DNA of 64,000 nt, from assembly GCF_900113935.1 (NCBI RefSeq), contig NZ_FORF01000010.1:91464-155463 (forward strand). Reading direction: 5' to 3'. This stretch comes from Aquamicrobium aerolatum DSM 21857. Its GTDB lineage: Bacteria > Pseudomonadota > Alphaproteobacteria > Rhizobiales > Rhizobiaceae. The notes under the pieces were generated by a model. The model was not told the origin of the DNA. It searched no databases and saw only the letters and a list, made by a program, of their open reading frames with translations. Below are positions 38,465-48,424 of this stretch, one piece after another (position 1 is the first letter of the stretch; every line of letters starts with the position of its first letter). The translations under genes were made by a program, and so were the position numbers.

Positions 38465-39364
38465 CTAGGCCGGCTGTCCCAGCGTCTGCGCACTGCGCGG
38501 CTTGCGGTTTTCCCGCAGCTGCCAAAGTGAGTGGCAAATCAGCGTGACCACGAGCAGCGAACCACCGACGACGCTGTAAATTGTCGGGACTTCCGAAAAA
38601 ATCATCCATACCCACAGCGGCGCAAGCACCGTCTCCAGCAGGTAGAACATCGCAACTTCCGGGCCAGACAGGTATTTCGGGCCGGTGGCCAGAAGGAAAA
38701 ATGCGATCGGGATGACGATCAGTCCGTCGAGGATGATCCAGAGCGGAGCCTCGGCAACCAGACCGTTCTGCAGCACCATGAAACCGCCGATGGACATCGG
38801 CAGAACGACGGCGACGAGTGGCGTGAACCCCATATCCGCACCGCTCTTGCGCGACAGGACGATTGCACCGGCAATTGAAAGCGCTGCACCGAGGGCGAGC
38901 AGGTTGCCGAACCAGCCGCCGGCCGTGAACCCTTCCGCCACGATGATTGCGATTGCAACGATCATGATGACCATTGCTGCAAGGGTCTGGTTCCTGGGCC
39001 GTTCTCTCAGGAACACCCACGACAAAACCGTCGCAAATACGGTGTTGAAGGCCACCAGGAAAACGAGGTTGGCGGTCGAGGTGTAGAAAACTGCGGACAT
39101 GAAACAGAGTGAAGTGACGCCATAGCAAGCTGCGACGGCGAGGCCAGCCTTGCCCGGAATGAGTGGCGGTGCGTTTCGCCAGATCAGGTTCCAGACAAAC
39201 CACGCCACCAGCGCAGCGGTCAGCGTCGCAGAGCTACGCAGCAGCAATATGGACCAGACATCGCCATTGGCGAGCTTGATCAAGGGTATGTCGATGGTCA
39301 GCGCGAGGCCGCCGACTGCTGTCAGAAACAGCCCTTTGGAATGATCCGACCATGACGAAAACAT
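38465..39364 (-). CDS. EamA/DMT family transporter
   Basis: 299-aa drug/metabolite transporter with ten predicted membrane helices in two EamA repeats (about 10-140 and 155-285). The first repeat contains the helix KGLFLTAVGGLALTIDIP, the second ends at ETVLAPLWVWMIFSEVP, which matches the conserved E-x2-x-x-P region of helix 9. Substrate unknown. The ATG at 39364 is preferred; a TTG at 39391 is possible. Its stop is 100 bases from the converging HerA-like gene. Confidence 0.88.
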   Translation of the reverse strand: MFSSWSDHSKGLFLTAVGGLALTIDIPLIKLANGDVWSILLLRSSATLTAALVAWFVWNLIWRNAPPLIPGKAGLAVAACYGVTSLCFMSAVFYTSTANLVFLVAFNTVFATVLSWVFLRERPRNQTLAAMVIMIVAIAIIVAEGFTAGGWFGNLLALGAALSIAGAIVLSRKSGADMGFTPLVAVVLPMSIGGFMVLQNGLVAEAPLWIILDGLIVIPIAFFLLATGPKYLSGPEVAMFYLLETVLAPLWVWMIFSEVPTIYSVVGGSLLVVTLICHSLWQLRENRKPRSAQTLGQPA

Positions 39365-39412
39365 GCGCAAGCCCCCGCCGACCAGCGGCAATTCATAGTG
39401 ATGTGGAGAGGT

Positions 39413-40171
39413 TCAGTCCTTTTGAGGGACGTAGCGTTCCCAGCCCTTGGGGCCAAGATGCTCCTGTGGCTGAAAGCGCACCTTATAGGCCATATTCCTC
39501 GAGCCGTTAACCCAGTAGCCAAGATAGACATGGGGCAGGCCCGCTGCGCGCGCTCGCGCGATGTGGTCGAGGATGAGGAATGTGCCCAGCGAACGGTCTT
39601 CCATCTCGGGGTTGAAGAAAGAATAGACCATCGAAAGCCCATCACCCATCTTGTCGGTCAGGGCCACGGCAATGAGTTCGCCTTCGCCACGACCGGTCAT
39701 GAACGTGTCGGGCCCGCGTCGGCGGTATTCGATCACGCGGGTTTCGACGTGGGTGTCTTCGACCATCATCGCATAGTCGAGCACGCTCATGTCCGACATG
39801 CCCCCGCGATGGTGGCGTGCGTCGAGGTAGCGACGGAACAGCGAATATTGTTCGGTAGACGGTTCGGCCGTGTGCTCGACGCCGATCAGATCGGCGTTAC
39901 GGGCAACGATGCGCCGCATGGTGCGTCCCATCTTGAACTCGTCGACGAGGATGCGCACTGAAATGCATGCGCGGCAGGTCTCGCAGGCGGGACGGTAAGC
40001 AATATTCTGTGAGCGACGGAATCCACCCTGTGTGAGCAGGTCGTTCATCTGTGCCGCACCTTCACCTACCAGATGCGTGAACACCTTCCGCTCCAGCTGC
40101 CCTTCAATATAGGGGCAGGGCGAAGGCGCAGTCAGAAAGAACTGTGGTGAGTTTGTCGCGTGATGATGCAT
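39413..40171 (-). CDS. Arginyl/leucyl-tRNA--protein transferase (Ate/Bpt family)
   Basis: 252-aa aminoacyl-tRNA-protein transferase that adds a destabilising N-terminal residue and so marks proteins for ClpAP(S) degradation. The N-terminal zinc/iron-binding-like cysteines (PCPYIEG and [11 protein letters not shown]) and the C-terminal GNAT fold ([17 protein letters not shown]) are intact. In alphaproteobacteria this family is annotated as arginyltransferase or as bacterial protein transferase Bpt with leucine; the sequence alone does not settle the donor. It lies 48 bases from the EamA gene start on the same strand. Confidence 0.93.
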   Translation of the reverse strand: MHHHATNSPQFFLTAPSPCPYIEGQLERKVFTHLVGEGAAQMNDLLTQGGFRRSQNIAYRPACETCRACISVRILVDEFKMGRTMRRIVARNADLIGVEHTAEPSTEQYSLFRRYLDARHHRGGMSDMSVLDYAMMVEDTHVETRVIEYRRRGPDTFMTGRGEGELIAVALTDKMGDGLSMVYSFFNPEMEDRSLGTFLILDHIARARAAGLPHVYLGYWVNGSRNMAYKVRFQPQEHLGPKGWERYVPQKD

Positions 40172-40246
40172 CTTCTATCGTGGCTGCCAATGACACCGAC
40201 AGGCTGGCATGCGCGGCGAAAACGTCAACCTCAAAATATTGAAGCA

Positions 40247-40274
40247 TGCCGGTCGAACATGATGCCGACCGGCA
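40247..40274 (-). terminator. Hairpin between the RDD gene and ate
   Basis: TGCCGGTCG (40247-40255) pairs perfectly with CGACCGGCA (40266-40274), 10-base loop. On the minus strand it follows the RDD stop and is followed by a T-rich stretch (CTTCAATATTTT), a plausible terminator. Confidence 0.65.
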
Positions 40275-40280
40275 AATGCG

Positions 40281-40754
40281 TTAGCGAGTGCCATTTCGTA
40301 CCACAACCGTGCCCAACAGCAGGTCGTGAACGGTGCGCTTGCGATCAAGGAACAATGTCGCGAGCAGGATGAAGGGCGTCAGAACCACGTTCGCGGCCCA
40401 GAAGAGCACACTATGGACGACGGCCAGCAACCCGTCGATCGGCTTGCCATCGAGCCGCTCGAGGCGAATGTCCATTATCCGCATTCCAACCGTTGCCTGG
40501 CGCGGCCCGCCAACGGTGTTCCAGATGTAGGCCAGCGCAACGGCGGGAAACAGAATGGAAAAAAGCGCCCAGCCTATACCAAGCGTGATCAGCCCAAAAA
40601 TCGCAACGAGGATGGAAAAGGGGATGAGCAGCAATCCCACTATTGCGTAGTCGATCAGAAAAGCGACCATTCGACGTGTACGCACACCCTGATAGAGACG
40701 CCAGTCATCAAGGTGCGTGGCAAGAATTTCACCATCCAAAGTACGCGTATTCAT
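40281..40754 (-). CDS. RDD family membrane protein
   Basis: 157-aa membrane protein with the RDD signature: an N-terminal TRRMVAFLIDYAIVG with Arg and Asp residues, about three hydrophobic segments, and the C-terminal RKRTVHDLLLGTVVV. RDD proteins are small membrane proteins of mostly unknown role (some are cation exchangers). A 92-base gap separates it from hemB upstream on the same strand, so it may be read from the hemB transcript. Confidence 0.9.
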   Translation of the reverse strand: MNTRTLDGEILATHLDDWRLYQGVRTRRMVAFLIDYAIVGLLLIPFSILVAIFGLITLGIGWALFSILFPAVALAYIWNTVGGPRQATVGMRIMDIRLERLDGKPIDGLLAVVHSVLFWAANVVLTPFILLATLFLDRKRTVHDLLLGTVVVRNGTR

Positions 40755-40846
40755 CGTATGCAGGTCCTTTCAGACATCAAGTGCATCCGACAAATGGGTA
40801 AATCATCGCGAGATTTCAATAATTCGCGTTGAAAACACCCTAATCG

Positions 40847-41878
40847 TCAGCCCTTCAGAATCTCGGCAACACGGGGTGCGAAGTAGGTGAGAATACCGTC
40901 GCAACCTGCACGCTTGAACGCCAGCAAGCTCTCCATCATCGCGGCTTCGCCGTTGATCCAGCCATTGGCTGCTGCCGCCTCGATCATCGCGTACTCGCCG
41001 GACACCTGATAGGCGAAAGTCGGCAGGGAGAACTCGTCCTTGGCTCTCCTGATAATGTCGAGATAGGGAAGGCCCGGCTTGACCATGATCATGTCGGCGC
41101 CCTCGGCAAGATCCTGTTCGATCTCGCGCATGGCTTCGTCCGAATTGGCGTGATCGAGATAATAGGTCTTCTTGTCGCCCTTCAGAAGTCCTTGCGTACC
41201 TATCGCTTCGCGGTACGGGCCGTAGAATGCGGATGCGAACTTGGTTGCATAGGACATGATGGCCACGTCCTGGTGGCCCGCAGCATCGAGAGCATCACGA
41301 ATGGCGCCGATGCGACCATCCATCATGTCGGAAGGCGCGATGATGTCGGCTCCGGCGTCGGCCTGCAGCACGGCTGCTGAGGCAACTTGCAAGACTGTCT
41401 CGTCATTGACGATGATGCCGTCGCGCAGGATCCCGTCATGGCCATGACTGGTGAACGGATCGAGAGCTGCGTCGGTGATGATTCCGATCTCGGGCACAGC
41501 GGCTTTGATCGCGCGGGTTGCGCGGTTGATGAGATTGTCCGCGATCAGAATCTGCGAACCGGTTTCATCCTTGAGCGCGAGATCGATTTGCGGAAACGTT
41601 GCGATCGCCGGAATTCCAAGCGTGGCGGCGCGCTCAGCTTCCTTGACAGCGACGTCGACGGAAAGGCGGTAAACTCCGGGCAGGGCCGCGATTTCTTCCC
41701 GGACGTTTTCTCCTTCCGTGAGGAAAATCGGCCAGATCAGGTCGTCCACGGTCAGCCTGTTCTCCTGGACGAGACGGCGCGACCAGTCGGCCTTGCGCAT
41801 GCGGCGCAAACGACGCGAAGCGGTGATTTCGTCGACGCCCCGGGTCTGTGTGGTGCGTGCAGGGCTAAACTTGTTCAT
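40847..41878 (-). CDS. hemB: Delta-aminolevulinic acid dehydratase (porphobilinogen synthase)
   Basis: Condenses two 5-aminolevulinate molecules to porphobilinogen for tetrapyrrole synthesis. The 343-aa protein carries both active-site lysine regions (SYATKFASAFYGP and MIMVKPGLPYLD) and the DPFTSHGHDG metal/allosteric region lacking the cysteine cluster of zinc-type enzymes, so it is probably the Mg2+-type found in many alphaproteobacteria. The ATG at 41878 has GGAG upstream at good spacing; the frame to 41911 is only upstream readthrough. Confidence 0.96.
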   Translation of the reverse strand: MNKFSPARTTQTRGVDEITASRRLRRMRKADWSRRLVQENRLTVDDLIWPIFLTEGENVREEIAALPGVYRLSVDVAVKEAERAATLGIPAIATFPQIDLALKDETGSQILIADNLINRATRAIKAAVPEIGIITDAALDPFTSHGHDGILRDGIIVNDETVLQVASAAVLQADAGADIIAPSDMMDGRIGAIRDALDAAGHQDVAIMSYATKFASAFYGPYREAIGTQGLLKGDKKTYYLDHANSDEAMREIEQDLAEGADMIMVKPGLPYLDIIRRAKDEFSLPTFAYQVSGEYAMIEAAAANGWINGEAAMMESLLAFKRAGCDGILTYFAPRVAEILKG

Positions 41879-42117
41879 GGCGTTCTCCGTCACTCGCGCA
41901 GCGATCACCAAAAAAAGCCAGCCGGGGCCGACATCGGGCGATCACATTCGGTGCTGCTCCTCTAACATCGTCGCAGCTGCGGACCAAGGGCGTGTGATGG
42001 AGAAAGCCTGTGCCTTTGCCGACGCCAGGGATTCGTGGAACTTCCTGATTGCGAAACAGACTGACGAAACTATGGTGTAGGAATCAAACCGCATCGCACA
42101 GTGAGTTGCCGCAACCC

Positions 42118-42537
42118 ATGCACGAGGCTCTAGAACATTCGCCACTTCGCGCGACGACATTGCAAATATCGTTCGAATGGTTCCTGCGTGCGGTAGCTGC
42201 CTACAGCCTGATCCTTGGGCTGATGTACTGGGTGCGGCTGGTGGGTTTCTATCCCGGCACAGACTGGCGATTTGATCTCATGCCGGTTCATTGGAAGGTT
42301 GCGTCAGTCGTCCTGGCGGTGCTGTTTCCATTTGCGGCGAGCGGCCTGTGGATGCTTGCGTCCTGGGGGCCGGTCATCTGGTTCCTCTGCGCCGGGCTGG
42401 AATGGGCGATGCATCTATGCTTCCCCGAATTGTATGGCGCGCGACCTCAGGTCGTATTCGCCCATGCAGGCATCGCGCTTGTCTACGCGACTTTTCGCGC
42501 GGCATTCCTGATCCAGTCGCGGCGAGTCGCCGATTAA
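42118..42537 (+). CDS. DUF6163 family membrane protein
   Basis: 139-aa membrane protein with about four hydrophobic segments (VAAYSLILGLMYWVRLVGF, ASVVLAVLFPFAASGLWML, VIWFLCAGLEWAM, AHAGIALVYATF). This family is found immediately upstream of ldtR in Rhizobiales, which is the context here; function unknown, and the position suggests a link to envelope stress or peptidoglycan remodelling. The start at 42118 (MHEALEHS) is chosen over a longer frame that begins at 42049. Confidence 0.85.
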   Translation: MHEALEHSPLRATTLQISFEWFLRAVAAYSLILGLMYWVRLVGFYPGTDWRFDLMPVHWKVASVVLAVLFPFAASGLWMLASWGPVIWFLCAGLEWAMHLCFPELYGARPQVVFAHAGIALVYATFRAAFLIQSRRVAD

Positions 42538-42684
42538 CTCTTCATTCAGTGTGATTGCAGTGTTGGCTTTGGTAAGCGCTTGTTAAGCCTGCGTTTTAAG
42601 TCGAATTTTATAGGCATTCGATATGGTCGGGCCAAGGTGAGAACAAAAAACAAAATCACCAGGCGTTAAACACGAGGCTAGATC

Positions 42685-43197
42685 ATGATGACTGCAAAGC
42701 AGGCGGCGAAGCCGTCGGACAATACTGAAACCAAGAACCCTATTCGTTCGCTTTACCTTGAATCACTTCAGCTGGTCGAAAGATTGCATCGTCGTCTCCA
42801 GGACGTCATCAAGGACGAATTCGATCGCAACGGCCGCAACGACATCAACGCGATTCAGGCGCTGCTGCTGTTCAATATCGGCTCCTCAGAACTGACCGCA
42901 GGTGAACTGCGCTCACGCGGTTACTATCTCGGCTCGAATGTGTCCTACAATCTCAAGAAGCTGGTCGACCTCGGCTTCATCAACCACCAGCGCTCGCGCA
43001 TTGACCGTCGCTCGGTTCGCATCAGCCTGACCGAGAAGGGGCAGGAAGTGGCCGACGTCGTCGGCAAGCTCTATGACCGTCATATCGGCTCGATCGAGCA
43101 GGTCGGTGGCATCAATTCCGAAGAATTCCAGCAGATGAACCGCGCGTTGCAGCGTCTGGACCGCTTCTGGAACGATACGATCGCCTACCGCATGTAG
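42685..43197 (+). CDS. ldtR: MarR-family transcriptional regulator LdtR
   Basis: Winged-helix MarR-type regulator known in Liberibacter and Sinorhizobium for controlling the L,D-transpeptidase ldtP and osmotic-stress tolerance. The 170-aa protein has the wHTH core (ELTAGELRSRGYYLGSNVSYNLKKL near 72-96) and the beta-wing DRRSVRISLT. There are two ATG codons in a row at 42685 and 42688. Its gene lies 147 bases after DUF6163 and 257 bases before the L,D-transpeptidase, both plus strand. Candidate operator repeats lie in the following gap (43340). Confidence 0.93.
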   Translation: MMTAKQAAKPSDNTETKNPIRSLYLESLQLVERLHRRLQDVIKDEFDRNGRNDINAIQALLLFNIGSSELTAGELRSRGYYLGSNVSYNLKKLVDLGFINHQRSRIDRRSVRISLTEKGQEVADVVGKLYDRHIGSIEQVGGINSEEFQQMNRALQRLDRFWNDTIAYRM

Positions 43198-43339
43198 ATG
43201 CCGACATCTGTCTCTGATCTGGTCGATACTTTCGAGCCGTGGACGTTTCCCGGTTTGCGGCTCGCTTTTTCGACAGATTGCATGGTGTTATTTGCATCGG
43301 CCACGTTCCTGCCATATTGGAGTGTGACCGAAACAGGCT

Positions 43340-43394
43340 GCGTTTGTGAACGCTTGGCGACGTTGGCGTTTGGCGAATCTTAACGATAAACGCC
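43340..43394 (+). promoter_or_regulatory. Candidate LdtR operator region upstream of the L,D-transpeptidase
   Basis: Two inverted repeats with a shared GCGTTT theme: GCGTT-TGTG-AACGC at 43340-43353, and GGCGTTT (43365-43371) with AAACGCC (43388-43394). They end 60 bases before the transpeptidase ATG, a promoter-proximal place where LdtR is expected to bind. The link to LdtR is inferred from context only. Confidence 0.45.
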
Positions 43395-43454
43395 ATAATG
43401 CGGTATGACGCCCATGAACTCTCGCGACAGACGAGAAAAGTGCCGGGAACACAC

Positions 43455-44705
43455 ATGAAGACATCTCGCCGTACCTTCCTTGCCGGAGCGGGCGCTGTAG
43501 CAGCGACCGCAGCAACGCAACCTGCATTCGCCCAGAACGCGATCGATGACATTCTGTCGTCGAATCAGCGCGGCACGTGGAACGATCAATTCGACGCGAA
43601 GGCCTCTGCCCAGGCGGGCAAGGTTGTGTCCACATCTCCTATTTTCAGCCCGGAAACGGTCTCCCATATCGAGCAGACGCTCCATCAGTATCAGGATATC
43701 GTCGCGCGCGGCGGCTGGGCTGCTGTGCCGTCTTCGAAAGCATTGCGCCTCGGCGTAAATGATCGCGATGTGGAAGCATTGCGGCGTCGCCTGATTGCTT
43801 CCGGCGATCTGTCGGAGCGGGCAGGCATCTCGCAGTCCTTCGATACCTATGTCGATGCTGCGCTCAAGCGCTTCCAGACGCGTCATGGACTTCCCGCCGA
43901 CGGTGTCACGGGACGCTACACTTACGCCGCTCTCAATATTTCCGCACCGGTCCGTCTCGGTCAGCTCGAGACCAACCTTGTGCGCCTTCGTTCGATGTCC
44001 GGTTTCCTCGGCGACCGCTATGTGATGGTCAACATCCCGGCCGCGCAGATCGAAGCCGTTGAATCCAATCGTGTGGCGCAGCGCCATACGGCGATTGTTG
44101 GAAAGATCGACCGCCAGACGCCGATTCTCAATTCCAAGATCCACGAGATCAACATCAATCCGTACTGGAATGCGCCGGAATCGATTGTGCGTCGCGACAT
44201 CATTCCGCTGATGCGCAAGAACCCGAACTATCTTGCGGAAAACAACATCCGCATTCTCGGGCCAAACGGTGAAGTCGATCCGATGACGATCGACTGGTCG
44301 ACCGACGAGGCAGCCAAGCTCCGCTTCCGGCAGGATCCGGGTCGCATCAACGCGATGGCGACGATCAAGATCAACTTCCACAACCCTCACGCCGTGTATC
44401 TCCACGATACGCCGCAGCAAAGCCTGTTCAACAACCTCATGCGTTTCGATTCATCTGGTTGTGTGCGGGTGCAGAATGTTCGCGATCTGGTTGCCTGGAT
44501 ACTGCGAGACACGCCGGGATGGGACCGGCGCCGTATTGAGCAGACGATCCAGGTGGACTCGGACGTGAAGATTCCAGTCGCGAATCCCGTGCCAATCTAC
44601 ATGACCTATATTTCAGCCTGGGCCACCGGCGACGGTGTGGCGCATTTCCGGGATGATATTTACGGGCGCGATGGCGTCGATGAACTGCAGATTTCGACGC
44701 TTTGA
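43455..44705 (+). CDS. L,D-transpeptidase (LdtP-like) with peptidoglycan-binding domain
   Basis: Periplasmic enzyme forming 3-3 peptidoglycan cross-links or anchoring lipoproteins/outer-membrane proteins. The 416-aa protein has a Tat signal (SRRTFLAGAGA), a PG_binding_1 domain around 120-160 (FQTRHGLPADGVTGRYTYAAL) and the YkuD domain with the catalytic HxxxSSGCVR region: H in YLHDTP and C336 in SSGCVRV. The start at 43455 gives the Tat signal and is used instead of a longer frame at 43398. This is the expected LdtR target (called ldtP in Liberibacter). Confidence 0.93.
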   Translation: MKTSRRTFLAGAGAVAATAATQPAFAQNAIDDILSSNQRGTWNDQFDAKASAQAGKVVSTSPIFSPETVSHIEQTLHQYQDIVARGGWAAVPSSKALRLGVNDRDVEALRRRLIASGDLSERAGISQSFDTYVDAALKRFQTRHGLPADGVTGRYTYAALNISAPVRLGQLETNLVRLRSMSGFLGDRYVMVNIPAAQIEAVESNRVAQRHTAIVGKIDRQTPILNSKIHEININPYWNAPESIVRRDIIPLMRKNPNYLAENNIRILGPNGEVDPMTIDWSTDEAAKLRFRQDPGRINAMATIKINFHNPHAVYLHDTPQQSLFNNLMRFDSSGCVRVQNVRDLVAWILRDTPGWDRRRIEQTIQVDSDVKIPVANPVPIYMTYISAWATGDGVAHFRDDIYGRDGVDELQISTL

Positions 44706-44728
44706 ACGCGGCGATGATGAACTGATTT

Positions 44729-44756
44729 ACGGGCTGCCTGCGGGTGGCCCTTTTCG
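44729..44756 (+). terminator. Weak terminator after the L,D-transpeptidase
   Basis: GGGCTGCC and GGTGGCCC form an imperfect stem with a short TGCG loop, followed by TTTT. It lies 25 bases after the stop and before the glyA leader. Confidence 0.5.
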
Positions 44757-44868
44757 TTGGCGTTGGCACAGCAAAATTCCCCGCCCGAACGTGGAAGCCT
44801 GATGGGAAGTGTGCTATTGCGCCCCCAATTCCTGAATCCCATTCCCAGCACATTGAAGGATTGACCTC

Positions 44869-46176
44869 ATGGCTCTGGATACAGCAGCGTCCGCCTCCGC
44901 ATTTTTCACCGAGCCGCTCGAATCTCGCGACCCCGAGATTTTTGGCGCGATCCGCAAGGAACTTGGTCGTCAGCGCGATGAGATCGAGTTGATTGCATCC
45001 GAGAACATCGTCTCGCGCGCTGTCCTTGAGGCGCAGGGGTCGATCATGACCAACAAATACGCCGAGGGCTATCCGGGCAAGCGCTACTATGGCGGCTGCC
45101 AGTATGTCGATATCGCCGAGGAACTGGCGATCGAACGGGCAAAGAAGCTGTTCGGTGCCGGATTTGCCAACGTGCAGCCGAACTCCGGCAGCCAGATGAA
45201 CCAGGCGGTGTTCCTGGCACTGCTCCAGCCCGGTGACACGTTCATGGGCCTCGATCTCAATTCCGGTGGTCACCTTACCCACGGCTCGCCAGTAAACATG
45301 AGCGGCAAGTGGTTCAACGTCGTGTCCTACGGCGTCCGCGAAGACGATCACCTGCTCGACATGGACGCAATCGAGAAGCAGGCGCACGAAACCAAGCCGA
45401 AGCTCATCCTTGCAGGTGGCACGGCCTATTCGCGCATCTGGGACTGGAAGCGTTTCCGCGAGATCGCTGACGCTGTTGGCGCCTATCTGATGGTCGACAT
45501 GGCGCATATTGCCGGCCTCGTTGCTGCAGGCGTCCACCCTTCGCCGATCCCGCATGCGCATGTTGTGACCACCACGACGCACAAATCTCTGCGCGGCCCC
45601 CGCGGCGGCATGATTTTGACCAACGACGAGGCGCTCGCCAAGAAGTTCAATTCGGCAGTGTTCCCAGGCTTGCAGGGCGGCCCGCTCATGCACGTCATCG
45701 CAGCCAAGGCGGTTGCCTTCGGCGAAGCGCTGAAGCCCGAGTTCACGGACTATGCGAAGGCAGTGGTCGCCAACGCAAAGACCCTGGCGGCAAGCCTCAA
45801 GGAAACCGGCCTCGATATCGTCTCAGGCGGTACCGACAACCATCTGATGCTGGTCGACCTTCGTCCGAAGAACGCGACGGGCAAGCGAGCGGAAGCTGCG
45901 CTGGGACGCGGTCACATCACCTGCAACAAGAACGGCATCCCGTTCGACCCTGAAAAGCCGTTCGTGACGTCGGGTATTCGCCTTGGCACTCCTGCTGGCA
46001 CCACACGCGGATTTGGTGAAGCCGAGTTCCACGAGATTGGTCAGTTGATCGCGGAAGTGCTGGACGGCCTGAAGGTCGCCAATTCGGACGAAGGCAACGC
46101 GGCTGTCGAGGCGGCGGTGCGTTCGAAGGTCGAGGCGCTTTGCGCACGGTTTCCGCTTTATCCATATCTGGGGTAA
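44869..46176 (+). CDS. glyA: Serine hydroxymethyltransferase
   Basis: PLP enzyme that interconverts serine and glycine and charges tetrahydrofolate with one-carbon units, 435 aa. The Schiff-base lysine is K239 in [14 protein letters not shown]; the folate-binding and cofactor segments ([18 protein letters not shown] at 41-58, [13 protein letters not shown]) are intact. It heads the series glyA-nrdR-ribD-ribE-ribH-nusB-MFS, in which gaps are at most ~110 bases, so a long operon is likely. Confidence 0.97.
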   Translation: MALDTAASASAFFTEPLESRDPEIFGAIRKELGRQRDEIELIASENIVSRAVLEAQGSIMTNKYAEGYPGKRYYGGCQYVDIAEELAIERAKKLFGAGFANVQPNSGSQMNQAVFLALLQPGDTFMGLDLNSGGHLTHGSPVNMSGKWFNVVSYGVREDDHLLDMDAIEKQAHETKPKLILAGGTAYSRIWDWKRFREIADAVGAYLMVDMAHIAGLVAAGVHPSPIPHAHVVTTTTHKSLRGPRGGMILTNDEALAKKFNSAVFPGLQGGPLMHVIAAKAVAFGEALKPEFTDYAKAVVANAKTLAASLKETGLDIVSGGTDNHLMLVDLRPKNATGKRAEAALGRGHITCNKNGIPFDPEKPFVTSGIRLGTPAGTTRGFGEAEFHEIGQLIAEVLDGLKVANSDEGNAAVEAAVRSKVEALCARFPLYPYLG

Positions 46177-46182
46177 GCACAG

Positions 46183-46199
46183 CGACGAAAGATTCGTCG
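46183..46199 (+). other. Small hairpin between glyA and nrdR
   Basis: CGACGAA-AGA-TTCGTCG, a perfect 7-base stem with a 3-base loop, ends 12 bases before the nrdR ATG at 46212. It may tune readthrough or nrdR translation; no T-run. Confidence 0.4.
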
Positions 46200-46211
46200 G
46201 GAACATGAAAA

Positions 46212-46676
46212 ATGCGCTGTCCGTTTTGTCAGTCTGAAGACACGCAGGTGAAGGATTCCCGCCCCGCAGAAGATGGGGCGGCGATCCGCCGTCGCCGCGT
46301 CTGCCCTGACTGCGGGGGGCGCTTCACCACTTTCGAGCGTGTGCAACTGCGTGATCTCGTGGTGCTCAAGAAGTCGGGCCGCAAGGTTCCGTTCGACCGG
46401 GACAAGTTGGCACGTTCGCTGGAAACGGCTGTTCGCAAGCGTAACGTCGATCCCGAGCGGATCGACCGCGCGGTCACCGGCATCCAGCGCCAGCTTGAAA
46501 GTTCTGGCGAGACGGAGATTGCGTCAGGCGATATCGGCCATCTGGTTATGGAAGCATTGAAAGCCATAGACGATGTTGCCTATGTGCGTTTTGCTTCGGT
46601 CTATCGCAATTTCCGCGAGGCGAAGGATTTCCACGACCTGCTTGGCGAATTGCAGGGTGATGAAGACGAGGAGTGA
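46212..46676 (+). CDS. nrdR: Transcriptional repressor NrdR
   Basis: ATP/dATP-sensing repressor of ribonucleotide reductase genes, 154 aa. It has the zinc ribbon (CPFC at 3-6 and CPDC near 31-34) and the ATP-cone domain ([21 protein letters not shown] onward). Start at 46212 (MRCPFCQS) is the family norm; an in-frame-looking ATG at 46205 is in another frame. Its position between glyA and ribD is common in alphaproteobacteria. Confidence 0.97.
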   Translation: MRCPFCQSEDTQVKDSRPAEDGAAIRRRRVCPDCGGRFTTFERVQLRDLVVLKKSGRKVPFDRDKLARSLETAVRKRNVDPERIDRAVTGIQRQLESSGETEIASGDIGHLVMEALKAIDDVAYVRFASVYRNFREAKDFHDLLGELQGDEDEE

Positions 46677-46683
46677 TGGATCG

Positions 46684-47793
46684 ATGGCCGACTACCTGAA
46701 GGAACAGGCCGACATCGACCAACGCTTCATGGCTGCCGCGATCCGTCTTTCGCGCCGCAATCTCGGACTCACCGTCACCAATCCATCTGTTGCAACCCTG
46801 ATCGTGCGCGACGGCATCATCGTTGGCCGTGGTGTCACTGCTGTCGGCGGTCGACCGCATGCCGAGACGCAGGCTCTTGCCGAAGCCGGTGATCTGGCGC
46901 GCGGCTCAACCGCCTATGTGACGCTCGAACCATGCGCGCATCACGGCAAGACGCCGCCCTGTGCAGAGGCGCTGGTAGCGGCTGGCGTGACGCGCGTGGT
47001 CGGCGCGGCCAGCGATCCTGATTCGCGCGTGTCGGGGAAAGGCTATGCCATCCTGCGAGCCAGCGGGATTGAGGTGACGGAACACGTACTGGCGACCGAA
47101 GCCGCCGATCTTATGGCGGGTTACATGAACCGATCCGTCAACAAGCGCCCGGAAGTGATTCTGAAACTTGCCGTTTCAGCCGACGGCATGATCGGCCGCA
47201 AGGGCGAAGGGCAGGTGGCAATCACTGGTCCGGAATCGCGGCGGCAGGTTCATGTCATGCGCGCGGAGTCGGATGCGATTCTCGTCGGGATCGGAACGGC
47301 GGTTGCAGATGATCCCGATCTTCGGTGCCGTCTCGAGGGACTGGAGCCGCGGTCGCCGATCAGGATCGTGCTGGATCGGAAGTTGCGGCTGCCACCCACA
47401 TCGAAACTGGCGCAGACGGCGCGCGCGACGCCAGTGCTGGTTGCAACGGAAGTGGAAGAGGCTTTGCCCGAACGGCGCGAACTCTCTGATCTTGGCGTAG
47501 GTTTCCTCGCGGTCGAGACGCACGACGGCGAAATCGCGTTGCCGGAACTGCTTGAAGATCTGGCGGCGAAAGGAATCGGCAGCGTGATGGTCGAGGGTGG
47601 GGCGGCGACGGCGCGACACTTACTGGAGGAAGATCTCGTTGATCGTATTTCCCTGTTCATCGGGCCAGCAGCAATTGGTGCCAACGGTGTTGCATCACCG
47701 CTGATGCGCGAGACGTTGCCTGAAGGTTTTCGCCAGATCCGCGATGAGGTTTTTGGCGATGACCGCTATCTGGAATTTGTAAGGACGAGCTGA
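46684..47793 (+). CDS. ribD: Bifunctional riboflavin deaminase/reductase RibD
   Basis: Performs deamination and NADPH-dependent reduction of the pyrimidine intermediate in riboflavin synthesis, 369 aa. The N-terminal deaminase has the zinc site HAE at 59-61 with cysteines C84 and C93 in PCAHHGKTPPC; the C-terminal reductase begins near 150 (LKLAVSADGMIG) and has the GGAATARHLL NADPH region. The ATG at 46684 is 7 bases after the nrdR stop. Its TGA overlaps the ribE ATG by one base (TGATG). Confidence 0.96.
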   Translation: MADYLKEQADIDQRFMAAAIRLSRRNLGLTVTNPSVATLIVRDGIIVGRGVTAVGGRPHAETQALAEAGDLARGSTAYVTLEPCAHHGKTPPCAEALVAAGVTRVVGAASDPDSRVSGKGYAILRASGIEVTEHVLATEAADLMAGYMNRSVNKRPEVILKLAVSADGMIGRKGEGQVAITGPESRRQVHVMRAESDAILVGIGTAVADDPDLRCRLEGLEPRSPIRIVLDRKLRLPPTSKLAQTARATPVLVATEVEEALPERRELSDLGVGFLAVETHDGEIALPELLEDLAAKGIGSVMVEGGAATARHLLEEDLVDRISLFIGPAAIGANGVASPLMRETLPEGFRQIRDEVFGDDRYLEFVRTS

Positions 47794-48410
47794 TGTTTAC
47801 CGGAATTGTCACTGATGTCGGCACTGTTGACGCTGTTGCGCCGCTTCCTGAAGGTGTTCGGCTTCGCATCCGGACGAATTATGATCCTCAGACGATCGAT
47901 ATCGGGGCATCCATTGCGTGCTCAGGTGTCTGCCTGACTGTGGTGACTTTGCCAGAAGCGGCGTCGAACGAACGCTGGTTCGAGGTCGAGGCCTGGGAGG
48001 AAGCGTTGCGCCTTACGACCGCCGCACAGTGGGAGGCGGGTACGCCGCTCAATCTCGAACGTGCCTTGAAGATCGGCGATGAACTGGGCGGGCACATCGT
48101 CTCCGGGCACGTCGACGGCAAGGCGGTCATCGTCGACCGAAAGGACGAGGGCGACGCAGTGCGCTTTACGCTGGAGGCACCGTCTGATCTGGCCAAGTTC
48201 ATTGCGCCGAAGGGCTCGGTCGCGCTGGACGGGACTTCGTTGACGGTCAACAAGGTGGATCGTACACGTTTCGACGTGCTTCTCATCCACCATTCGCTCA
48301 CCGTAACCACCTGGGGCGAGCGGAATATCGGCGACCATATCAATCTCGAAATCGACACCATGGCCCGTTACGCTGCGCGTCTCGTTCAGGCGGCTGCCGA
48401 AGGGCTTTAA
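47793..48410 (+). CDS. ribE: Riboflavin synthase, alpha subunit
   Basis: Dismutates two 6,7-dimethyl-8-ribityllumazine molecules into riboflavin and the pyrimidine donor. The 205-aa protein shows two homologous lumazine-binding repeats, starting [12 protein letters not shown] at 1 and [12 protein letters not shown] near 97. Start shares one base with the ribD stop. A stem-loop follows before ribH. Note that the gene symbol ribE/ribC varies between organisms. Confidence 0.95.
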   Translation: MFTGIVTDVGTVDAVAPLPEGVRLRIRTNYDPQTIDIGASIACSGVCLTVVTLPEAASNERWFEVEAWEEALRLTTAAQWEAGTPLNLERALKIGDELGGHIVSGHVDGKAVIVDRKDEGDAVRFTLEAPSDLAKFIAPKGSVALDGTSLTVNKVDRTRFDVLLIHHSLTVTTWGERNIGDHINLEIDTMARYAARLVQAAAEGL

Positions 48411-48424
48411 GGCAATTGCGGTCA

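Noticed and set aside
44706..44868. Glycine riboswitch before glyA
   Set aside because: No aptamer motifs are seen; the gap holds only a weak terminator and leader.
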